8,613 bases of DNA. Source: Clostridia bacterium (lineage in GTDB: Bacteria; Bacillota; Clostridia; Christensenellales; Aristaeellaceae). The position numbers and the translations under genes were made by a program. The stretch is taken from NCBI GenBank assembly GCA_030526935.1, contig JAUNBY010000114.1, positions 1 to 8,613 on the forward strand. Direction: 5' to 3'. Within the stretch, counting starts at the first letter, position 1; each line of letters begins with the position of its first letter. Below the pieces are notes generated by a model, which saw only the letters and a program-made list of their open reading frames with translations, searched no databases and was not told the DNA's origin. This document shows, piece after piece, positions 1 through 6,440 of this stretch.

Positions 1-864
1 GGCCTTCATGTCCCGCCCCAATTGCGCCTTGGCGAATATGACGTCCAATTCGGACAATATCGTCACGTTCGCCTCGTAGGACTCGCTGTACGGCGCCAAA
101 CGCCCGGACAGCTCGGACAGTATGCGCTCTATCTCCGCGCGCTCCCTGCCAAGCCACTGCTTTAAATCGTTGCCCGCCTCGACGACGGCGAGAGGCTCTA
201 TGTAAAGCGTCTGCCCGCTGGCGGACTGGTCGTGCACGAGTCCGTCAACGTACTGCCTGCACTCGGCCTTGACCGGAACCACATACCTCCCGTTGCGCAT
301 GGTGATTATTGTGTCCTGAAGGTACTTGGCCAACGACGGGTTTTTCGTCATCTGGTTGAGTTTGTCGCGCATCTTGTCGTTGAGTATGCGTATATGGCGG
401 CGTATGTCGTAAAGCTCGGGACTCGCCCGGTCGGATATCTCGTCCTCGGAGAGTATGGCGTTGAATATCTCTTCCTCCGTAGAACGGTCGACGGCCAGAG
501 CGGAAGCTATGCCGCTCAAATTGGGGGCTTCCTCCGCGCGGGCGGTCAAAGCCTGCCTTATGACGCGAGAGGCGTTGAGCATCTGCGCCACCTCGAGAAG
601 CGCCCTGGGCGAAAGCGTCCCGCCCGCGCCCGCCTTGTGTACGTGCGGCTTTACGTCGGTAAAATATATAATGGGCGACTGCCCCGTATAAGCCCTTACG
701 GTATTCGCTTCCTCGGTCTGCTCCTGCATCGACTCGACGGACTCGTATTCCCCCGACGGCGTCAAAGCCAGCGCCGCCTCCTTGCCGGGCTGCGACACCG
801 CCCGCTGGGACAGCATTTCGAGTATCTTGTTATATTCGAGAACGCGCAGGTTTCTTTCGTCCAA
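1..864 (-). CDS. mutS2: Endonuclease/ATPase MutS2, N-terminal 288 residues (cut by window edge)
   Basis: This is the N-terminal part of MutS2, a MutS-family ATPase. Family members were linked to suppression of recombination and, in Bacillus subtilis, to splitting of collided ribosomes. The visible part starts MDERNLRVLEYNKILEML, the usual MutS2 opening. It carries the family core block at about residues 191-224, with NGRYVVPVK (191-199) followed by VHDQSASGQTLYIEP (210-224). The family is usually near 780-800 residues, so the Walker ATPase, the KOW-like region and the C-terminal Smr nuclease domain should lie beyond position 1 and cannot be checked. I chose the TTG start at 864 because no ATG or GTG lies in frame between the U32 stop and the conserved N-terminus, and GAGGAG sits 10 nt upstream. 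The next in-frame ATG (residue 17) would remove conserved sequence. The gap to the U32 stop is 2 nt, implying co-translation. Of 18 Ile codons, 16 are ATA. Confidence 0.93.
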   Translation of the reverse strand, partial: MDERNLRVLEYNKILEMLSQRAVSQPGKEAALALTPSGEYESVESMQEQTEEANTVRAYTGQSPIIYFTDVKPHVHKAGAGGTLSPRALLEVAQMLNASRVIRQALTARAEEAPNLSGIASALAVDRSTEEEIFNAILSEDEISDRASPELYDIRRHIRILNDKMRDKLNQMTKNPSLAKYLQDTIITMRNGRYVVPVKAECRQYVDGLVHDQSASGQTLYIEPLAVVEAGNDLKQWLGRERAEIERILSELSGRLAPYSESYEANVTILSELDVIFAKAQLGRDMKA

Positions 865-866
865 TT

Positions 867-2924
867 CTAATCCACTCCTCGAAAATAGTGCGCGGTGGTC
901 GTCCGCATTGAATCTATTATGCCATAATCGGGTATTTCCAAGCCGCGAATCGCGGCCGTGTGCGCCCTTATTACGATCCCGGCCGTAGCCTCGTCCTCAT
1001 CGGTGAGTATCACCCTCCAGCGAGAGGACGGACATATGCGCTTTACATGCCTCAGAAGCATTATGGGAACGCTGTTGAGCACGTTTATTATGCAGCCCTC
1101 GCTCGTTTGCAGCCGCATGAGGGGGAAGGCGACGTTTCGCCTGTCCACGAGGGGATGCTGCGTAAAAAGCCCGTCCCCGCAGGCGCGGCAGGCAGCGTGA
1201 GCCCCTTTTGACCCGGCGGCTCTTATGGGGCATAGCCTCAGCCGCATAAGCGTTACGCGCCCGTAGACTATAAGCTCTTTCTCGCCGGGAAGCGCCGCTA
1301 TTTCGGGCATTGTAAGTTCGACAGACGGCGCGTAGGGCATCGATAAGCCTTTGACGGCGAAAGAGTTGAATATGTTCATCGGCCAGTCGGCGCGAACCTC
1401 GCCCGGCCAGTCCATCGCCAGATGAGCGGGGTTCGATATGATCGTCGCTTTGAATCCCGCGTCCAGACAGCGGCGGTTGAGCGCGTCGAGGTCTCGACCC
1501 GGAAGCGTCGCCGGAACCGCTATGGCGTCGGCGTCGATACCTTCAAATAAAATATCGCGAACGTCGCAAGGGGCGTATATCACCTCGTCCGCGCCGCATT
1601 CGCGGGCGAGCCGCAGCATATCGGGCGTCGACGCCTCGACCGACAAAAGCGGTCGCTTTCGCGATACAAAGGGCATTTCGACGGGCGGAACGTGAATAAG
1701 TTCCCTCTCGCACCCGCGAAGGCGCTCTATTCTCTTTTTCGACAGAGATGACAGGCAGTCGCGCCTTAATGCGTTGAGAGACGATACTGCGGTAAATACC
1801 CCTTCTCCCAGGTCTATAGCGCTTTGTTCGACGGCATAAGGCGTATCTCCCGTCTTTAAAAGCTGCCTTGACGCGCTTTCGACGTCAAGCGCCGCCTTGC
1901 GGGCGTATTGCGCCTCGTCTCCGTTGACGCGCGCCGCGTCGACGCCGTCCGCCGCCTCCATGACCAGGGGCTTCCCGGGCGCTATATGCGCCTTTATACT
2001 TATGGCGATCTTTTTCGCGCGCGGCTCGAAGTCGATTTCTCCGGGCTGTATGTGTTCCTCGCGGGGGTCGGAAATCAAATCGCGGTCGTCCGCGCCAAAG
2101 AAATATCCCCTCGTGTAGCCGCGGTTGAAGACATGCGTGAGTATATCGGGATTCACCTTTTCGCCGTCCAACGCGCGGCGATAGGCGCTGACGACGGCGT
2201 AAACGTATTTGGGCGGCTTGAGCCGCCCTTCAAGTTTGAGGCTTTTGACCCCCGCGCTTTCAAGCGCGGGCAAAAAGCCTATGGTCATAAGATCCTTGGG
2301 GGATAAAAGCTCCCCTTCGGCATCTCCTATGGTATAATTCAGTCTGCACGGTTGGGCGCACATGCCGCGATTGCCGCTTCTGCCGCCTATTATCGACGAC
2401 ATGAGGCACTGTCCCGAACAGCTTACGCATAAAGCGCCATGTCCGAAGACTTCGATTTCGACGCCCTGACCTGCGCAATCTCGTATGCCTCCGAGCGTGA
2501 CTTCGCGGGCTAGTATGGCGCGGTCGAAGCCTTTGCTTTTGAGGTATTTTACGCCCTGATAGTTGTGTATGGCCATTTGCGTGCTCGCGTGGAGCTTCAG
2601 GCTTGGAAGCGCCGCTTTGAGCCACATTGCGACGCCCATATCCTGAACGATGGCGGCGTCCGCTCCCGCGTGGGCGATTGCTTTGGCCGCCGATTCGAGG
2701 TCTTTGAATTCCCCGTCCCTGACGAGCGTGTTGAGGGTCACATAGACCTTCATTCCGCGCTCGTGGAGCATATCGCAGGCGCGAATGAGTTCGTCGGGGG
2801 TAAAATTAGCCGCGCCACGGCGGGCGTTTAGAGACTCGAGGCCTAAGTATACCGCGTCCGCTCCCGCCTTGACGCAAGCCTCGAGCGCCTTGAAATCGCC
2901 CGCCGGGGCAAGCAGCTCCATCAT
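867..2924 (-). CDS. U32 family protein with DUF3656-like middle region (probable RNA hydroxylation enzyme, RlhA/TrhP-like)
   Basis: Members of the U32 family are labelled peptidases, but studied ones (E. coli RlhA and TrhP, B. subtilis TrhP) are needed for hydroxylation of 23S rRNA or tRNA pyrimidines. Numbering here is from the ATG at 2924 (685 aa). Residues 1 to about 285 form the U32 domain, opening MMELLAPAGDFKALEA. Its signature has cysteines at 166, 173, 189 and 193 (context HGALCVSCSGQC, then NRGMCAQPCR), probably an Fe-S or metal site; Cys169 is an extra one. Residues about 300-400 resemble DUF3656 (QLLKTGDTPY; VSSLNALRRDCL). A second, U32-like C-terminal part follows, with Cys565, 579 and 582 near LVDRR and the family ending HYFRGV. 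The length and three-part layout fit RlhA more than the shorter TrhP proteins, but the substrate is inferred. The ATG at 2924 overlaps the upstream TGA (ATGA). A GTG at 2936 would add four residues and is the alternative. Confidence 0.88.
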   Translation of the reverse strand: MMELLAPAGDFKALEACVKAGADAVYLGLESLNARRGAANFTPDELIRACDMLHERGMKVYVTLNTLVRDGEFKDLESAAKAIAHAGADAAIVQDMGVAMWLKAALPSLKLHASTQMAIHNYQGVKYLKSKGFDRAILAREVTLGGIRDCAGQGVEIEVFGHGALCVSCSGQCLMSSIIGGRSGNRGMCAQPCRLNYTIGDAEGELLSPKDLMTIGFLPALESAGVKSLKLEGRLKPPKYVYAVVSAYRRALDGEKVNPDILTHVFNRGYTRGYFFGADDRDLISDPREEHIQPGEIDFEPRAKKIAISIKAHIAPGKPLVMEAADGVDAARVNGDEAQYARKAALDVESASRQLLKTGDTPYAVEQSAIDLGEGVFTAVSSLNALRRDCLSSLSKKRIERLRGCERELIHVPPVEMPFVSRKRPLLSVEASTPDMLRLARECGADEVIYAPCDVRDILFEGIDADAIAVPATLPGRDLDALNRRCLDAGFKATIISNPAHLAMDWPGEVRADWPMNIFNSFAVKGLSMPYAPSVELTMPEIAALPGEKELIVYGRVTLMRLRLCPIRAAGSKGAHAACRACGDGLFTQHPLVDRRNVAFPLMRLQTSEGCIINVLNSVPIMLLRHVKRICPSSRWRVILTDEDEATAGIVIRAHTAAIRGLEIPDYGIIDSMRTTTAHYFRGVD
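875..880 (-). promoter_or_regulatory. Ribosome binding site GAGGAG deciding the mutS2 TTG start
   Basis: GAGGAG lies inside the last codons of the U32 gene, 10 nt before the TTG at 864. It is the only strong Shine-Dalgarno match near the conserved MutS2 N-terminus and supports a non-AUG start. Confidence 0.6.
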
Positions 2925-4270
2925 TTTCTCGTCCACTCCATCCTGCGCTTTTGCGCGTCGAGAACCTTCAGCTGTTCCTTAAGCCTTGTTATCTCGCGTG
3001 TGAGCTTTTGCGCCTGTTCGCGCTCGGCGTCGAGCTGCGCGCGCAACTGCTCGATGGCGGCTTCGGCTTCGTCAGCCCTCTTAGCTTCGCCTTCGGCTCT
3101 GGCGGAGGCTTTTTCTGCCTCCCCCTTGAGACGGGCTATCTCGCCTTGCGCGTATATGGCTTCGTTGCGGGCGGTTTCGGCTTCCTGCATGGAGCGCCGT
3201 TCGCTTCCCCTGGCGGCGGTAAGCTCTATTGACGCCTTTTGAGCTATCTCCTTGGCGGCGGTCATCTGCTCGTGCATGTCGCCGAGCGATGCCTTCGTCA
3301 TGTTGAGTTCGATTTTTGTCTGCGCGAATTGAGCCTTGAGTTTGTCCATTTCGGCGGACATGCGCGCGACCGTTTTTTCGCTGTCGCGCTTATGCTCGTC
3401 GAGGAGCTTCGCGGCGGCTTCGGCCTCGCGCGCTGCCAGCTGTTTTTGTTCCTCGAGAAGTTTGGCGGCGGCTTCGGCATCCTGGGCAGCCAGCTGTTTT
3501 TGCTCTTCAAGGAGCTTTTCTGACAATTGCTTCTGTTCCTCGATCTCGGACTTGGCGAATTGCGTCTCCTGGCGCGAAAGTTCGAGTTTTTCCCAGGCGT
3601 CGTTCATCTCGGCCTTTACGGATTTCATCTCGAGAAGCGCGTCTTCGAGCTTGCCCTTAGTCGCGGACAATTCGTTTCCGACGTCCGTCGCGCGTTCTTT
3701 TGCCTGCGCGAGTTGATTGTTTAGCGCTTCGGCTTTTTCGGAGGCGTCCTTGGCGGCGGCTGACTGGCGGTTTATCTCAGAGCGGGCTTTTGACAGTTCA
3801 TCCTTTACTCGGGTCAGTTCCCCGCGCTCCTCCCAGGCTTTGGTAAGCTCCGAGTGCGCGTCTCTGGAGGCCTGCGCGTAACGCTGCGCCTCCTCGCGGG
3901 AGCGTTCAAGTTCTTCGCGAAGGTTTTTGACTTCAAGCGCTTCCGCGCCGGCCTGATTTTCGGCTTCCATGGCTTTTTTATTTATGGCTTCGAGCTGAGA
4001 ACGCAGCCGTTCCAGTTCTTCGGTATCCGCCGCGACCTGCGGTTCGGGCGCGACAGTGGTCTCGATCATTTCTCTCGCGGCCATGAGGTCGTCCGCCGCG
4101 CGAAGCGCCGTGAGCACCGCGCGCTGTTCATCCGACAGGCGCGCGCTCGAAAGCTGATTGATATTTCCCTGCACATAATCGCGAACCTTTTCGACGCGGG
4201 AAATACTGTCTTCGCCGGTAATGGTATACTCATAGCCGCATATCTTTATCGTGGTACAAATCTTATCCAT
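2921..4270 (-). CDS. ZapA-like cell division protein with a very long coiled-coil extension
   Basis: This is a 449-residue soluble protein. Residues 1 to about 70 look like ZapA, the small FtsZ-binding protein that bundles FtsZ filaments at the division ring. The match shows in IKICGYEYTITGED at 8-21, in VEKVRDYVQGNINQL at 26-40, and in an AVLTALRAADDLMAAREMI helix near 51-69. A short acidic/proline linker (about 70-83) leads to some 365 residues of almost pure Ala/Glu/Lys/Gln/Arg/Leu helix with no proline, predicted as one long coiled coil. ZapA is normally only about 80-110 residues, so most of this protein is extra. Two 18-residue repeats lie at 255-290. There is no signal peptide or membrane segment. 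The ATG at 4270 is fixed by an in-frame TGA just upstream; AGGAG sits 12 nt before it, rather far. The position upstream of U32 and mutS2 is the usual clostridial place for zapA, supporting the ZapA call. The function of the long rod is unknown. Confidence 0.82.
   Translation of the reverse strand: MDKICTTIKICGYEYTITGEDSISRVEKVRDYVQGNINQLSSARLSDEQRAVLTALRAADDLMAAREMIETTVAPEPQVAADTEELERLRSQLEAINKKAMEAENQAGAEALEVKNLREELERSREEAQRYAQASRDAHSELTKAWEERGELTRVKDELSKARSEINRQSAAAKDASEKAEALNNQLAQAKERATDVGNELSATKGKLEDALLEMKSVKAEMNDAWEKLELSRQETQFAKSEIEEQKQLSEKLLEEQKQLAAQDAEAAAKLLEEQKQLAAREAEAAAKLLDEHKRDSEKTVARMSAEMDKLKAQFAQTKIELNMTKASLGDMHEQMTAAKEIAQKASIELTAARGSERRSMQEAETARNEAIYAQGEIARLKGEAEKASARAEGEAKRADEAEAAIEQLRAQLDAEREQAQKLTREITRLKEQLKVLDAQKRRMEWTRK
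3401..3508 (-). repeat. Two tandem 54-bp units encoding an 18-residue coiled-coil repeat
   Basis: Units at 3455-3508 and 3401-3454 are identical at 44 of 54 positions by hand alignment. They encode EEQKQLAAQDAEAAAKLL and EEQKQLAAREAEAAAKLL (16 of 18 residues the same), residues 255-272 and 273-290 of the ZapA-like protein. A shorter 11-residue relative, EEQKQLSEKLL (244-254), precedes them. The step of 18 residues equals one 11-residue plus one 7-residue coiled-coil unit, so the duplication keeps the helix face in register. Confidence 0.9.
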
Positions 4271-4282
4271 TCCCTGATTTCA

Positions 4283-4287
4283 CTCCT
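4283..4287 (-). promoter_or_regulatory. Ribosome binding site AGGAG of the zapA-like gene
   Basis: AGGAG lies 12 nt before the ATG at 4270, longer than the usual 5-10 nt. A weaker AGGGA abuts the start codon itself. No other start is possible upstream because a TGA at 4280-4282 closes the frame. Confidence 0.5.
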
Positions 4288-4307
4288 ACGCAAATTTATC
4301 TAAGTAT

Positions 4308-4336
4308 ATTATACCATATCCCGCCAAATCTCGCAA
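4308..4336 (-). promoter_or_regulatory. Sigma-A-type promoter driving zapA-like / U32 / mutS2
   Basis: On the minus strand the -35 element is TTGCGA (4331-4336), then a 17-nt spacer, then a perfect TATAAT -10 (4308-4313). A TG dinucleotide at 4315-4316 makes it an extended -10. Transcription would begin near 4301, leaving a leader of about 30 nt before the ATG at 4270. It sits in the only sizeable gap of the window, so it is the likely start of the downstream three-gene block. Confidence 0.8.
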
Positions 4337-4362
4337 CCACCCGGAGCGACCGGAAGAAGACA

Positions 4363-4386
4363 TCCAGTTTGAGTCTCCAGTTTGAG
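4363..4386. repeat. Short direct repeat in the argS / zapA-like intergenic region
   Basis: The 11-mer TCCAGTTTGAG occurs at 4363-4373 and again at 4376-4386 (plus-strand reading), with a 13-nt period. It lies 27 bp upstream of the -35 element of the zapA-like promoter. It could be a pair of regulator half-sites on one helix face or a small replication slip; nothing in the sequence decides between these. Confidence 0.6.
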
Positions 4387-4421
4387 GAAGCTTATCCCAA
4401 GCCGGGCTTGCGGTCATTGCG

Positions 4422-4452
4422 CGGCGTCCGTGAAAATAACGCGGAGCCGCCG
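4422..4452 (-). other. GC-rich stem-loop 20 nt after argS
   Basis: In the minus-strand RNA, CGGCG (4448-4452) pairs with CGCCG (4422-4426), and TCCG (4442-4445) pairs with CGGA (4427-4430). A 2-nt bulge separates the two stems and the loop is 11 nt. Its place just after the argS stop suits a transcript end, but no U-run follows. It is therefore not a normal intrinsic terminator; it could be a 3'-end stabilising hairpin or only chance in GC-rich DNA. The rest of the 201-nt gap (4271-4471) holds the promoter and the direct repeat, with no coding sequence I can support. Confidence 0.35.
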
Positions 4453-4471
4453 GAAGACGCCAATAGGCGCC

Positions 4472-6184
4472 CTACATCCTCTCGGGCGCTTCCACTCCTA
4501 TGAGGTACAGCGCGCGGGCGAGTACGGTTTTGACGATTGTCGTGAGCTTAAGCCTGGCGCTTCTCACGCCCGCGTCGTCGTCGAGTATGCGCCGTTCGTA
4601 GTAGAACTTGTTGTACGCCTGCGCGAGATCGATCGTAAAGCGGGTTATGAGGGACGGCTCGTTTCTCTCCATGGCCGAAACGACGATTTCCGGGAAGCGC
4701 TCTATGAGCCGCACGACGTCCTGCGCCTCCGCGTCCGCGAGGGCTTCGTAATCAGGCTCTTGCGTAATTTCGTCCCCCGCCTTTCTCAAAACCGACGAAC
4801 AGCGGGCGTGTGTGTACTGAACGTAGGGCGCGGTCTCCCCGTCGAAGTTGAGCGCCCTGTCCCAGTAAAAGTCTATGTCCTTTATGCGGTTGTTGTACAA
4901 ATCGAAGAACACCATCGCGCCTACGCCCACCTGACGCGCGACCTCGTCCTTGTTCTCGAGGTCGGGGCTTTTCTCGTCGATTATGTCGCGCGCCTTTTTG
5001 ACGGCTTCGTTCAACAAATCCTCCAGGTAGACTATATGCCCCTTGCGGGTTGAAAGCGTCTCGCCCTCGTAGGAGACCATGCCGAAGGAGACGTGCTCCA
5101 TGTCCTTATACCAGTCGTAGCCCATGAGCTCTATGACCTTGAAAAGCTGCCTGAAATGAAGATCCTGCTGATAGGCGACGACGTAGAGGCACTTCGCGAA
5201 ATCATAGGTCTTCTTCCTGTAAAACGCCGCGGCAAGGTCGCGCGTCGCGTAAAGCGTCGCGCCGTCCTTTTTGAGTATCAGGCAGGGCGGCATGTTGTAA
5301 TCTTCCAGATTGACGATCTTAGCCCCGTCCGATTCGGTAAGCAGTCCCTTTTTGTCCAGTTCCTCGACGACGGGATCCATCTTGTCGTTATAGAAGCTCT
5401 CGCCCGCGTAGGAATCGAACTTGACGCCCAGTATATCGTAAACGCGCTCGGCGTCCTTGAGCGTCACCGACTTGAACCAGTCGAATATCTCCAGCGCCTC
5501 GGGGTCGCCCTGTTCGATCTTCTTGAACCAGTCGCGGCCCTGCTGCTGCAATTCGCCGTCGTCGGCGCTCTCGCGTTCGAAGCGGACGTAGAGCTTCACC
5601 ATCTCGTCCACGCCGCCCTTTTCGACGACCTGCCTGTCTCCCCATTTTTTATACGCGCAAATCATCTTGCCGAACTGCGTTCCCCAGTCGCCCAGATGGT
5701 TTATCGACTCGACGTTGTAGCCCAGAAAGCGGTATATGCGGCTTAAGGCGTTGCCTATCATTGTCGAGGACAAATGCCCTATGTGAAAGCGCTTAGCGAT
5801 GTTTATGGACGAATAGTCTATGCATACGGTCGCGCCGCCTCCGATATCGCGGCTGCCGTAATCCCCGCCCTCTTTTTCGGCCTTTTCGAGCACTTCCCTC
5901 GCGTATGTCGCGCGGTTTATGTAGAAATTGAGATAGCCCTTTACCGAATCGATCCTTGCGAGAAATTTCTCGTCAATGGCGTCCCTGAGAGCGTCGGCTA
6001 TGGCGGGAGGTGCCTTTCTCAAGGACTTCGCGAGCCTGAAGCAGGGGAACGCGTAGTCGCCCATCGCCGTATCGGGGGGTACCTCAAGAAACGGCGCGAT
6101 CTCGTCCGCCGTCATGGGGCTTTGCGTGAATTGCTTTTCAAGCGCGCCTTCGACGCAGCGCGCTATGCTCATCTTAAAATCCAT
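4472..6184 (-). CDS. argS: Arginyl-tRNA synthetase
   Basis: This class I synthetase charges tRNA-Arg with arginine in the cytoplasm. The 570-residue product has the usual length. Numbering is from the ATG at 6184. An N-terminal additional domain (about 1-110, with DYAFPCFRLAKSLRK) is followed by the catalytic fold with DYSSINIAKRFHIGHLSST; the HIGH motif is at 134-137. The KMSKS-equivalent loop is STRKG (378-382), the form common in ArgS. The C-terminal helical anticodon-binding domain ends with the typical LIGVEAPERM. The start at 6184 lies 2 nt after the stop of the TSCPD gene. A longer frame back to 6244 would add 20 residues unlike the family and overlap that gene. The Shine-Dalgarno is weak (GGGCGG region), so translation may depend on coupling to the upstream gene. 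I see no T-box leader. No key residue appears missing. Confidence 0.97.
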   Translation of the reverse strand: MDFKMSIARCVEGALEKQFTQSPMTADEIAPFLEVPPDTAMGDYAFPCFRLAKSLRKAPPAIADALRDAIDEKFLARIDSVKGYLNFYINRATYAREVLEKAEKEGGDYGSRDIGGGATVCIDYSSINIAKRFHIGHLSSTMIGNALSRIYRFLGYNVESINHLGDWGTQFGKMICAYKKWGDRQVVEKGGVDEMVKLYVRFERESADDGELQQQGRDWFKKIEQGDPEALEIFDWFKSVTLKDAERVYDILGVKFDSYAGESFYNDKMDPVVEELDKKGLLTESDGAKIVNLEDYNMPPCLILKKDGATLYATRDLAAAFYRKKTYDFAKCLYVVAYQQDLHFRQLFKVIELMGYDWYKDMEHVSFGMVSYEGETLSTRKGHIVYLEDLLNEAVKKARDIIDEKSPDLENKDEVARQVGVGAMVFFDLYNNRIKDIDFYWDRALNFDGETAPYVQYTHARCSSVLRKAGDEITQEPDYEALADAEAQDVVRLIERFPEIVVSAMERNEPSLITRFTIDLAQAYNKFYYERRILDDDAGVRSARLKLTTIVKTVLARALYLIGVEAPERM

Positions 6185-6186
6185 AA

Positions 6187-6438
6187 TTACACCGCCCGCT
6201 TTTGTTTTATCTGTATAAGAGCCTGCGCCAGCTGGTCGGGACAAGAAGTGTTCCCCTGACAGGGTATGCCCCGCAAAAGACCGATCACCTCGTCGATTCC
6301 GCGCCCCGCGACGAGCCGCGAGACCGCGTTCGTGTTTCCAGTGCAGCCCCCGTTAAAGTGTACGTATTTGACATTATCCCCCTCAAGCTCTATATCTATG
6401 CCGCTTGAGCAGGTTCCCTTCGTCTTGTAGTGATACAT
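6187..6438 (-). CDS. TSCPD domain small protein (TIGR03905-like)
   Basis: This 83-residue protein belongs to the small stand-alone TSCPD family found mainly in Bacillota. The name comes from the motif near the C-terminus, here NTSCPDQLAQAL (residues 63-74). Four cysteines, at 10 (KGTCSSGI), 32 (NGGCTGNT), 60 and 66, are placed as in the family and could bind a metal. A related domain forms the C-terminus of B12-dependent ribonucleotide reductases, but the role of the stand-alone form is not known to me and I assign none. The ATG at 6438 is preferred because GGAGG sits exactly 7 nt upstream. A TTG at 6444 would add two residues and overlap the sua5 stop. The gene lies 2 nt after sua5 and 2 nt before argS, within a translation-gene operon. 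Confidence 0.88.
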   Translation of the reverse strand: MYHYKTKGTCSSGIDIELEGDNVKYVHFNGGCTGNTNAVSRLVAGRGIDEVIGLLRGIPCQGNTSCPDQLAQALIQIKQKRAV

Positions 6439-6440
6439 GT

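Noticed and set aside
232..870. A 212-codon plus-strand frame opposite mutS2
   Set aside because: It is antisense to the clearly conserved MutS2 sequence, has no recognisable domain, and its His/Arg/Leu-rich composition is typical of a shadow frame in G+C-rich DNA.
2329..2338. TGGTATAAT on the plus strand inside the U32 gene, resembling an extended -10
   Set aside because: The -35 position (CTCCCC at 2310-2315) does not match, and there is no plus-strand gene downstream. It reads as Tyr-Thr-Ile codons of the U32 protein.
2936..4270. The coiled-coil protein as an SMC/Rad50-type or phage tail-related protein
   Set aside because: There are no Walker motifs or globular ATPase halves. The N-terminus and gene neighbourhood fit ZapA, and low-complexity helix alone gives misleading similarity to many coiled-coil proteins.
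6185..6244. A 20-residue N-terminal extension of ArgS
   Set aside because: It overlaps the TSCPD gene by 58 nt, is unlike ArgS N-termini, and the ATG at 6184 fits the family start and the operon spacing.
4382..6259. Long plus-strand frames opposite argS (223, 217 and 161 codons)
   Set aside because: All lie antisense to the intact argS and TSCPD genes, lack family motifs, and arise from the codon bias of the true strand.
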